Shown here: positions 10,587-18,686 of the stretch, piece after piece
Numbering within the stretch: the first letter of the stretch is position 1
Layout of the letters: every line of letters starts with the position of its first letter
Assembly: GCA_947447525.1 (NCBI GenBank)
Contig: CANFJL010000009.1
Location: 1-64,000 of the forward strand
Source of the DNA: Flavobacteriales bacterium
GTDB taxonomy: Bacteria > Bacteroidota > Bacteroidia > Flavobacteriales_D > Crocinitomicaceae
Direction: 5' to 3'
DNA length: 64,000 bases
Notes under the pieces: generated by a model
Database searches by the model: none
The model's input: the letters and a program-made list of their open reading frames with translations, nothing else
Told to the model about the DNA's origin: nothing
Made by a program: the position numbers and the translations under genes

Positions 10587-12761
10587 TTATTCTGTATCCG
10601 TATTTTTCTTGAAGATGCTTCCCACTTCTTTTCCAATTTTTTGAATTGTTTCTACACCTACACTAATTGGATTTCCAGTAATATCATCGTAATTAGTAAA
10701 GATATTTTCTTTTTCTTGACCCGGATAGATGATAATGGTGTCGTTGTCAGGATATGCTTTTTCAACCCTCGTCAAAAATCCTTCTATTTCAGGAGTATAA
10801 GAAACTGATCCAAAACGAGAAGCACACACTACCACAATATCGCCTGGTTTCTTATTTGCTTTCAAGAAAACATCGTCTAGAGTATCAATTTCGAACGCGC
10901 TCATTTCAAAATCAATTTTATTGGCTTGTCCTACTTTTAAGGCGCGGTCATAGACTCCTTCCGTTCCGTAGAGGTGCACCTTGATCGACAGTTCTTTTGC
11001 CAAGCGTAGAATGCGTTCCATCCAAATGGCAAAGTCGGTTTCCAATTCCGCAAAAGCTGGACAAATCAATACAATGCGCTCATAATTGATAGAAGGTTGA
11101 TCTAAGCGACAGAAGAAAATAGTTTTATCACAAGAATCTAATAGATGTGATCGATCATCTCCAACCAATCTTTTTAATAAATTGATTTTACTACTATCAT
11201 TCAATATTACAATATCTGAAACCAATTCTTTAGATACACGGGCAATTCCTGAAGAAATATTTAAATCAATAGTCGCAATGGTGTTTATTTTGATCTCATG
11301 ACCAGAGAAATGTTTCACGATATCTTCAAGTGATTTTCTTGATTTACGGATCATTTTTTCAGCGTCAACATTGTTTTCATGTACACTTACTACTGAAATA
11401 GGATTGATCACTTTGGAATCTGAAATTAAGATTCCAAAATCTAGTAGGGATTCGTTGCCTTGAAGTTCATTCATGGAAACCAGTACATGTTGGTTCCTTA
11501 ATTTGGTTTCGTTCTGACCTTCATCACCATTTTCAGCTTGTTCAATCAACAAATTCTTTCCAGCGCTTTCTGTGACAAAGGAGGCGGTCATGCAGGTAAA
11601 AAGAATCAATAATATGGTTCCGTTGACAATATTAATATCCAGAATTCCATGACCATCGCCATATCCGACCATAATAATAGCTAGGGTGGCGGCTGCATGA
11701 GAGGTACTTAGACCAAAAATAATATTCCTTTCATTTTTACTCAATTTGAATATTATTTGCGTGGTATAGGCAGCCAACCATTTGCTGAAAATTGCAAAAG
11801 TGGTCAATACTGCTGCAATAATGAGGGGCCATGAACCAGCAAAAAATGCGCGGTAATCAACCACCATCCCCACAAAAATCAAAAAGAAAGGAATGAAGAG
11901 TGAATTGCCGATAAAGTCAATGCGGTTCATTAATATAGAATTGTGAGGCACTAATTTATTGAGCACCAATCCAGCGACAAATGCCCCGATAATTCCTTCC
12001 ACTCCTGCTACTTCTGCTAGAAAGGCAGAAAAAAACACTGTGGCAAGTATAAAAATATATTGCGAAGTCTTCTCACTGTCTAATTTACTCAAAAACCAAC
12101 GGGCAATTTTTGGGATTATCAAAAACATGATAAGGGAGAAGATTCCCAAAGAAGTAATAAGCCTCAGCCAAAAGGAAAAATCCAAACTTCCTTTGGAAGA
12201 ACTGGTTATAATGGCAAGAATAATTAAAACAGCCGTATCAGTCAATATGGTTCCGCCAACGGTAATGGCAACTGAAGAATGTTTAGACAAACCATATTTA
12301 CTAATAATAGGGTAGGCCACTAAAGTATGTGTTGCAAACATACTCGCAGTTAAAAGGCTGGCCATTGGACTTAAATGCAGGACATAAAGGCATAAGGGAT
12401 ACCCTAAAACAATTGGAATAAAGAAAGTGAGTAATCCAAAAGTGAGACTTTTTTTGATATACTTTTTAAATTGTGTAAGGTCTAATTCTAAACCTGCAAT
12501 GAACATGATGTAAAGTACACCAATGGTAGCGAAGAGCTTTATATTTCCGGAGGCAGCCATGGCTTCAGCACCAATTAAATTAAGTCCTTTTGGTCCAATT
12601 ACCACTCCGGATAATATCAGACCAATTATGGCAGGAATTCTTGCTTTTCTTAATAATATAGGAGAGAGGAGAATGATAAATAACATCAATGAAAAAACCA
12701 ATACTGGATTGTGTAATGGTAATTTGAATTCAGAGAGTAAGTGTTCAAAAAAATAATCCAT
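10587..12761 (-). CDS. Cation:proton antiporter (CPA2/KefB-like) with C-terminal cytosolic, USP-like region
   Basis: Multi-TM N-terminus (IPAIIGLILSGVVIGPKGLNLIG, GVEGIIGAFVAGLVLNKLVP); soluble C-terminus. The track starts at TTG 12764; the ATG at 12761 is preferred. Confidence 0.9.
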   Translation of the reverse strand: MDYFFEHLLSEFKLPLHNPVLVFSLMLFIILLSPILLRKARIPAIIGLILSGVVIGPKGLNLIGAEAMAASGNIKLFATIGVLYIMFIAGLELDLTQFKKYIKKSLTFGLLTFFIPIVLGYPLCLYVLHLSPMASLLTASMFATHTLVAYPIISKYGLSKHSSVAITVGGTILTDTAVLIILAIITSSSKGSLDFSFWLRLITSLGIFSLIMFLIIPKIARWFLSKLDSEKTSQYIFILATVFFSAFLAEVAGVEGIIGAFVAGLVLNKLVPHNSILMNRIDFIGNSLFIPFFLIFVGMVVDYRAFFAGSWPLIIAAVLTTFAIFSKWLAAYTTQIIFKLSKNERNIIFGLSTSHAAATLAIIMVGYGDGHGILDINIVNGTILLILFTCMTASFVTESAGKNLLIEQAENGDEGQNETKLRNQHVLVSMNELQGNESLLDFGILISDSKVINPISVVSVHENNVDAEKMIRKSRKSLEDIVKHFSGHEIKINTIATIDLNISSGIARVSKELVSDIVILNDSSKINLLKRLVGDDRSHLLDSCDKTIFFCRLDQPSINYERIVLICPAFAELETDFAIWMERILRLAKELSIKVHLYGTEGVYDRALKVGQANKIDFEMSAFEIDTLDDVFLKANKKPGDIVVVCASRFGSVSYTPEIEGFLTRVEKAYPDNDTIIIYPGQEKENIFTNYDDITGNPISVGVETIQKIGKEVGSIFKKNTDTE

Positions 12762-13369
12762 CAATCTAAAATTGCAAAGTGATAACCTTTGTTCAGCATG
12801 CGTTCAATAAAAACTGGAAGTACCAATTTTAATTTATCAAAGGTACGATGGTTGTCATGAAAAACGATAATATCTCCCGATTTTATTTTATTCATTTTTT
12901 TCTCGATTTTACTGGCCGATACACTTGAATCAAAATCATTAGACAACCAAGTCCACATAATGATTTTATAACCAAATTGTCTCAGGAGACGCGCTTGTTT
13001 TAATTTTATTCTTCCGTATGGAGGTCTAAATAAATTACTTGATAAGATCGAATTGGCATCCTCCACAGAATTTAGGTACGAACTTGTATTGCTTGACCAA
13101 CCTTTTTCGTGACGCATGGTATGATTTCCAATTTTATGACCCTCACTAATAATTTGATTTAAAATTAGCGGGTTATTTTGCGAGGCCTCACCAACACAAA
13201 AGAAGGTAGCTTTTATATGATGTTCTTTTAAGCAAGATAAGATCCAATCACTATGCTCAGCACCGGGCCCATCATCAAAAGTTAAATAAAGCGCATTCTT
13301 TTCCCCTCCCCTCCAAATCCAATTAGGAAATAGTTGTTGCACGAACCAGGGGATGCGAAAAATAGGCAT
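12761..13369 (-). CDS. Polysaccharide deacetylase (NodB homology) family protein
   Basis: YLTFDDGPG, HKIGNHTMRHEKGW, FRPPYGR, GDIIVFHDNH motifs. Confidence 0.93.
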   Translation of the reverse strand: MPIFRIPWFVQQLFPNWIWRGGEKNALYLTFDDGPGAEHSDWILSCLKEHHIKATFFCVGEASQNNPLILNQIISEGHKIGNHTMRHEKGWSSNTSSYLNSVEDANSILSSNLFRPPYGRIKLKQARLLRQFGYKIIMWTWLSNDFDSSVSASKIEKKMNKIKSGDIIVFHDNHRTFDKLKLVLPVFIERMLNKGYHFAILD

Positions 13370-16300
13370 TTATGGGGTGTTGCTGTCTGGTTTATTTCCT
13401 GCTGGAATCATTTTTTGTAGATCCATATTTACAGGTTGTCCACTCGGTACAGCGCCACTAGGAACTCCTGGAACTTTAATAAATCCATAATGCTGACCCA
13501 TACCACCCAAATAAGCTTGAAGACTTGCCCGCAAGGGGCTATATTTACCGCCAATTCCTCCTGAAACTTCGCCATTATTGCTCGCTAATTGTTCTAATTC
13601 TGAATACATTCTAGGGGCAATTATTTTGTAAACCCTATTAATACTTTTATAAATACGCTTGGCTAAAGGCCCGTTTTTATTACCCAAAGTAGGATCAGCA
13701 GCAATAACATACATTTTAAAACAGGCATCTAAAGCAGCATATAAATCTTCTACATTATCAGGCTTCGCGCTCATGCGAACATCGGTGTGCTCGTAGTAGG
13801 CGAAAATTCTTTCGTAATCGTCCATTAAAGCCATTCCAAGGGCTTCAGCCTTTGCTTTATTTTTAGTAACATAGTATAATTGTACATATTCGTGAAGTAC
13901 ACCACTGCATTTAGCTCTGATATCTTGGCCATTAAAGTTATAGGCATCATGCATTTTGTTTAATTCCAAAGACGCCATTGGATCACATTGATTCACTTCA
14001 CCGAAATCCATAACATTTTTCAAAGGCATTTTTGCAAGAGACATATCTAGAAGAGCACATGCTTTTTTGTTATTGCCCTTATTAGCAAATTGTTCTGCCA
14101 GCAACATGAAATTCACACGGTACTGAACGGTATGATGACGAGCATAATAATCAGTCAGAACACCTGGCATATTCATTTTTCCATAGCTATAAGTATGACT
14201 TAAATGTTGGTCCATTTTTCGAATATTGTAAAAATTCATAACATTAGATCTCATAGGATTTAATTCATAAGCCATTCCAACTTGTTGAACATAACCACTA
14301 CTCAACAAAGCAATTGAAAATGCAGAACCGCGATTACTAGAGAAATAAATGCCTCTTTTCCAGTCATTATTGGCAACAATATCCATCATCATGATTTCAT
14401 CTCTTGTCAAATAGCGATCTCTTTTTGAATCAAACTCAAATGGAATCCTCGTTGGGCAAGTTGCCATTTCCTGTTTAGTAATAACTCCGGACTTAAAGGC
14501 ATTGTTTTTATTTACTTTCAAAGTAAAACTAGAAGAAGGGAAGAAACTCACTTTTCCATCTTTATTATTCAGCGCATTGGCATCGTCTCTCACAAAAGCC
14601 ATCGCTTCTGCAAAATCTACGGACATCCATGGTTTTTCGAAATCTTGAATCAATTTTTGTAATTCCGAAGCAATCGCATCATCAATTTTGATGGCGCCAC
14701 TTTGATTGGCCTCCAAAATTTGAGCAATCGCATTGTATTTTTTGTAAATATTAGCTTCAAGATCAGCATCATTTGAAATCAAATCACTTTGAAGTTGATT
14801 AAAAGACACTTGAATTTCTGGATTAATTACCGAAATAGAAGGCATAAACCCAGCCATTTTTGCGTTAAAATATTGAATCGTCTGTTGCGCAGGGATTCGG
14901 TTATTTTTAACCCTCATGTGAATCACCTTTTCTTTCAATTCATCATCACCTGAAGAGCCGAACAAATCAAGTAACCCAAGGAAATATACTTGATCCGTAT
15001 TTCCCGCATACATTAAAATCTGGTCTTCTCTAAATTTAATGGGTAAGGGATCAGATTCGTAAGCTTTCATTTTCATTTGATTGGTGTACCAATCTGTTCC
15101 CATAAGGGAAAGATTACAAACCCTGACATCAGTCCTTACACCTTCCACCTCTTGCATGTACCACAATGGGAAGGTGTCATTATCACCGTTGGTAAAAATA
15201 ATTCCATTTTTTTCGCAAGATTGTAGGTAATTATATGCCAAATCTCGTGCGCTAGTCTTACCACTTCTATCGTGGTCATCCCATCCTTGGAAAGCCATTA
15301 TTAAAGGCACCATAACTCCAAGCACTGCAGCGAGGACAGCACCATTTTTTTCCGTTTGCACTATCTTTTTCAAGAGCAACATAGTTCCTATTAACAAAGC
15401 AGCAATTAATAAAATCATGCACCATAAAATAGTATTGGCCATACCATATTCAGCACCCATATCTGCCAAAAGCATCAGCACCAAAATAGCACCCGCCCAA
15501 ATCGCCGCTTTTTTAAAGTCTTCTTTTTGGAATCGCATGAACATGTCGTAGAGGGCATAAACCCCAATTCCTATCCACATAGCAAAGAAATAGAACGACC
15601 CGGCATAGGCATAGTCTCGTTCTCTTGGTTCCATTGGTTTTTGATTTAAGTACACTAAAATCGCAAATCCTGTAAACATAAAGACCAGTGATAAGACAAA
15701 GGCATCTTTTGGAGCACGATAAAAATGAAAAAACAATCCAATTAATGCAAGCGTCAAAGGAAGTAGGAAAAATCGATTGTGAGAGGCATTGTCTTCTGTA
15801 TATTTTGGAGCAAATTCTTGACTCCCAAGTCTGGCCTCGTCAAGAACGGTAATTCCTGTCAACCAATTCCCGCGCATGTTATCTCCATGTCCTTGAATAT
15901 CATTTTGTCTTCCAGCGAAATTCCACATAAAGTAACGGATGTACATCCAATTGACTTGATATCTAAAGAAATAAGTAAGATTTTCCCCAAAGGTTGGCAA
16001 TCGTTTACCGTCATTTCCTATTTCCGTTTGAGTGTCATCATTTGGATCGTAACCAGACCAATTTTCATATCCTTGTTGATGCGATGGATTCCCTTCCGAG
16101 TACATTCTTGGGAACAGTGTTTGTTGCGCGTAAGTCGCTATCCCTCCATGGCGAACAGAAGCATTACTTTCATAATACTTCTCCTCAATACTGTAAGCAC
16201 CTCGATGTTCGAGCACCCATTTCTTGGCATCTGCTTCCTTTTCAAAAGCTTTAATGTCATTATCACCTTCCATGATGACGAATCGTTGTAAATAAAAGGG

Positions 16301-17446
16301 TGAAAAATCCTTCCATTCATCCCTTGAAGTTAATTGAGGACCATCTTCCGTCATGATTTCCCCATTTTTCAAGGAGTTCCAATAATTACCTGAAAGAAGA
16401 GGCGCTGAACCGTATTGTTCTCTTTTCAAATAAGAGTGCAGGGTAACAAGATTTTCAGGATCATTTTCATCCAATGGAGTATTGGCATTGGAACGAATCA
16501 CGATAACGGCGAAAGAACCATATCCAATAAGTAAAAAAACAAGACCCATAAATATATTGTACAGGATCGTTTTTCCTTTTTTTCTGGCGTACATCACTCC
16601 TATAACACAGATGATTATTAAGAAAATGAAGAAGAATATCGTTCCTGCAAAAAAGGGTAATCCTAATGAATTCACAAAAGAAACTTCAAAAGCAGAGGCT
16701 AGAGCGACAGAACCTGGAATTACCCCTTCTTGAATAAAACCTAAGGTGAACAATGAAATAACACCAGTCAAAACAAAACCTTGCCAATTCGTTTTTTCGA
16801 ATGCTTGAAAATAAATGATATAACAAATGGCAGGAATAACAAGGATGCCCAAAAGGTGAACACCAATGGCTAAGCCCAAAAGAAACATAATTAAAAGCAA
16901 CCATCTATTGGGAGAAACGCTCGAAATAAATTTTGATTCAGACATTTCTTCATCCCATTTCAGTGCAGCCCAAAACACGACCGCAGTAAATAAAGAGGCC
17001 ATTGCATATACCTCACCTTCCACTGCCGAAAACCAAAAGGAATCCGAGAAGGTATAAGACAAAGCACCAATAGCAGAAGCGGTAAAGATGGCTATTCTAT
17101 CTCCACAACTAAGTTCTGCTTTGTGCTTTAAGATCATTTTTTTAATCAAGATCGTCAAGGACCAGAACATGAACAAAATGGTTAAAGACGATGACAATGC
17201 TGAGAGGGAATTGATCCAAACGGCAACATTTTCAGGAGCAGCGAAAAAAGAAAACAACCTCCCCATAACCATAAATAAAGGTGCCCCTGGAGGGTGACCC
17301 ACCTCTAATTTATATGCTGCTGTAATATACTCCCCACAATCCCACAAACTAACAGTGTCTTCAATCGTCATTAAATAGACTAAAGTGGCTATAGCAAAAA
17401 CCCCCCAACCCAACACTGTGTTCCATTTTGAATATGACATAATCAT
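13370..17446 (-). CDS. DUF2723 domain membrane protein (predicted O-mannosyltransferase-like glycosyltransferase)
   Basis: N-terminus VYLMTIEDTVSLWDCGEYITAAYKLEVGHPPGAPLFMVMGRLFS is characteristic; 1358 aa, multi-TM. Confidence 0.9.
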   Translation of the reverse strand: MIMSYSKWNTVLGWGVFAIATLVYLMTIEDTVSLWDCGEYITAAYKLEVGHPPGAPLFMVMGRLFSFFAAPENVAVWINSLSALSSSLTILFMFWSLTILIKKMILKHKAELSCGDRIAIFTASAIGALSYTFSDSFWFSAVEGEVYAMASLFTAVVFWAALKWDEEMSESKFISSVSPNRWLLLIMFLLGLAIGVHLLGILVIPAICYIIYFQAFEKTNWQGFVLTGVISLFTLGFIQEGVIPGSVALASAFEVSFVNSLGLPFFAGTIFFFIFLIIICVIGVMYARKKGKTILYNIFMGLVFLLIGYGSFAVIVIRSNANTPLDENDPENLVTLHSYLKREQYGSAPLLSGNYWNSLKNGEIMTEDGPQLTSRDEWKDFSPFYLQRFVIMEGDNDIKAFEKEADAKKWVLEHRGAYSIEEKYYESNASVRHGGIATYAQQTLFPRMYSEGNPSHQQGYENWSGYDPNDDTQTEIGNDGKRLPTFGENLTYFFRYQVNWMYIRYFMWNFAGRQNDIQGHGDNMRGNWLTGITVLDEARLGSQEFAPKYTEDNASHNRFFLLPLTLALIGLFFHFYRAPKDAFVLSLVFMFTGFAILVYLNQKPMEPRERDYAYAGSFYFFAMWIGIGVYALYDMFMRFQKEDFKKAAIWAGAILVLMLLADMGAEYGMANTILWCMILLIAALLIGTMLLLKKIVQTEKNGAVLAAVLGVMVPLIMAFQGWDDHDRSGKTSARDLAYNYLQSCEKNGIIFTNGDNDTFPLWYMQEVEGVRTDVRVCNLSLMGTDWYTNQMKMKAYESDPLPIKFREDQILMYAGNTDQVYFLGLLDLFGSSGDDELKEKVIHMRVKNNRIPAQQTIQYFNAKMAGFMPSISVINPEIQVSFNQLQSDLISNDADLEANIYKKYNAIAQILEANQSGAIKIDDAIASELQKLIQDFEKPWMSVDFAEAMAFVRDDANALNNKDGKVSFFPSSSFTLKVNKNNAFKSGVITKQEMATCPTRIPFEFDSKRDRYLTRDEIMMMDIVANNDWKRGIYFSSNRGSAFSIALLSSGYVQQVGMAYELNPMRSNVMNFYNIRKMDQHLSHTYSYGKMNMPGVLTDYYARHHTVQYRVNFMLLAEQFANKGNNKKACALLDMSLAKMPLKNVMDFGEVNQCDPMASLELNKMHDAYNFNGQDIRAKCSGVLHEYVQLYYVTKNKAKAEALGMALMDDYERIFAYYEHTDVRMSAKPDNVEDLYAALDACFKMYVIAADPTLGNKNGPLAKRIYKSINRVYKIIAPRMYSELEQLASNNGEVSGGIGGKYSPLRASLQAYLGGMGQHYGFIKVPGVPSGAVPSGQPVNMDLQKMIPAGNKPDSNTP

Positions 17447-17585
17447 TAAATTTGTTTTCTTTTTAAGAATAGTTTCCGTGCGAATTTAGGAATATTTATC
17501 ATCAGATTTTCGATTTTAATTAATATTTCTTTGCTTTTTCATGTGCTTATTTTTGCGATTTTCTTTTATATTTAAATTAAGTTCT

Positions 17586-17593
17586 TAAATTTG
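17586..17593 (+). promoter_or_regulatory. Putative Bacteroidota -7 element (TAAATTTG) for tRNA-Gln
   Basis: Matches TAnnTTTG, 10 nt upstream of the tRNA; no convincing -33 element. Confidence 0.45.
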
Positions 17594-17603
17594 CATCCAG
17601 AAT

Positions 17604-17676
17604 TGACCCATGGTGTAACTGGCAACACGTCTGTTTTTGGTACAGAAGAGTCTAGGTTCGAGCCCTAGTGGGTCAA
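17604..17676 (+). tRNA. tRNA-Gln (anticodon UUG)
   Basis: 7-bp acceptor stem TGACCCA/TGGGTCA, anticodon stem TCTGT/ACAGA with loop ttTTGgt, T-loop ggTTCGAgc; CCA not encoded. Confidence 0.95.
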
Positions 17677-17680
17677 CAAA

Positions 17681-17709
17681 AAGTTCTGAGGAAACTCAGA
17701 ACTTTTTTT
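17681..17709 (+). terminator. Intrinsic terminator after tRNA-Gln
   Basis: AAGTTCTGAG-GAAA-CTCAGAACTT followed by a T-run; 10-bp perfect stem. Confidence 0.93.
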
Positions 17710-17784
17710 ATGCACTATACTTTTTTCAGATGGTAATATTTGAAAGATTTCAAATAATTAATATTAAAGTTTGAGGTAATTCCC

Positions 17785-18597
17785 ATGTCCTATTTCCAAA
17801 ATAAAGTTGCAATAATTACAGGATCAAGTCGCGGTATTGGTTTGTCAATTGCAAAAGAATTAGTAGCAAATGGTGCATTGGTAATGTTGAATGGACGAGA
17901 TGAAAATCGACTTCATGCTGCACAAAATTCTCTAAGTGATGTCGCTGATCGCGTTGCTGCTTTTGCTGGAGATGTTGCCATAGAAGAAACAGCCAATGCA
18001 TTAATTGCTGCTTGTTTGGAGCGCTTTGGAAAAATCGATTTCTTGATTAATAATGTTGGGGTTTCAAGTAGAGGTAATATTGGCGCGCTATCCCCTTCAG
18101 TGTTTAGACTCCTTTTCGAAAGTAATGTAATGGGAAGCGTTTGTCCGACCATTGCTGCATTACCTTCAATCCGCCAAACTAAAGGAAGTATCCTATTTAT
18201 TTCTTCTTTGGTGGCTGTGCATGGTTTGCCTGGCTTGGCGCCCTACAGCGCTTCAAAAATGTCGCTCCGAGGAATAGTGGAATCTTTGCGTATCGAAGAG
18301 GCTAAAAATCACATTCATGTAGGGCTAATTTATGTTGGAATGACCGAAATTGTAACGGACAAAGAAGCAATTGCTGCCGATGGAAGTACAACAGTGTTGG
18401 CTTCAAGGGCTGATAAAAAAGTACAAAGTCTTCAAGAAGTATCTAAAGCTGTTTTGAAACAATTAAGAAAAAGAACTTACAGGAGCGTGTTAACTCCCCT
18501 GGGAAAAATAAACGCTTTTTTACAAGCTCTATTTCCACTTTTAGTTGAAAAAATTATTTTAAAGAACTTGCATAAATTTGACGAAGGAAATAAATAG
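17785..18597 (+). CDS. SDR family oxidoreductase
   Basis: AIITGSSRGIGLSIAKEL (TGxxxGIG), NNVG, YSASKMSLRG (YxxxK). Confidence 0.93.
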   Translation: MSYFQNKVAIITGSSRGIGLSIAKELVANGALVMLNGRDENRLHAAQNSLSDVADRVAAFAGDVAIEETANALIAACLERFGKIDFLINNVGVSSRGNIGALSPSVFRLLFESNVMGSVCPTIAALPSIRQTKGSILFISSLVAVHGLPGLAPYSASKMSLRGIVESLRIEEAKNHIHVGLIYVGMTEIVTDKEAIAADGSTTVLASRADKKVQSLQEVSKAVLKQLRKRTYRSVLTPLGKINAFLQALFPLLVEKIILKNLHKFDEGNK

Positions 18598-18686
18598 GTA
18601 AAGCAAGCGCTCCCTTTAGTTGCATATTTTTTGTAACTTAGACCTCCACTTTTAAAGTTTTTTTTAGTGGTATTTAATTTCTTATT

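Noticed and set aside
15779-16291. 170-aa plus-strand ORF inside the DUF2723 gene
   Set aside because: Fully antisense to a well-supported long CDS; no recognisable protein features.
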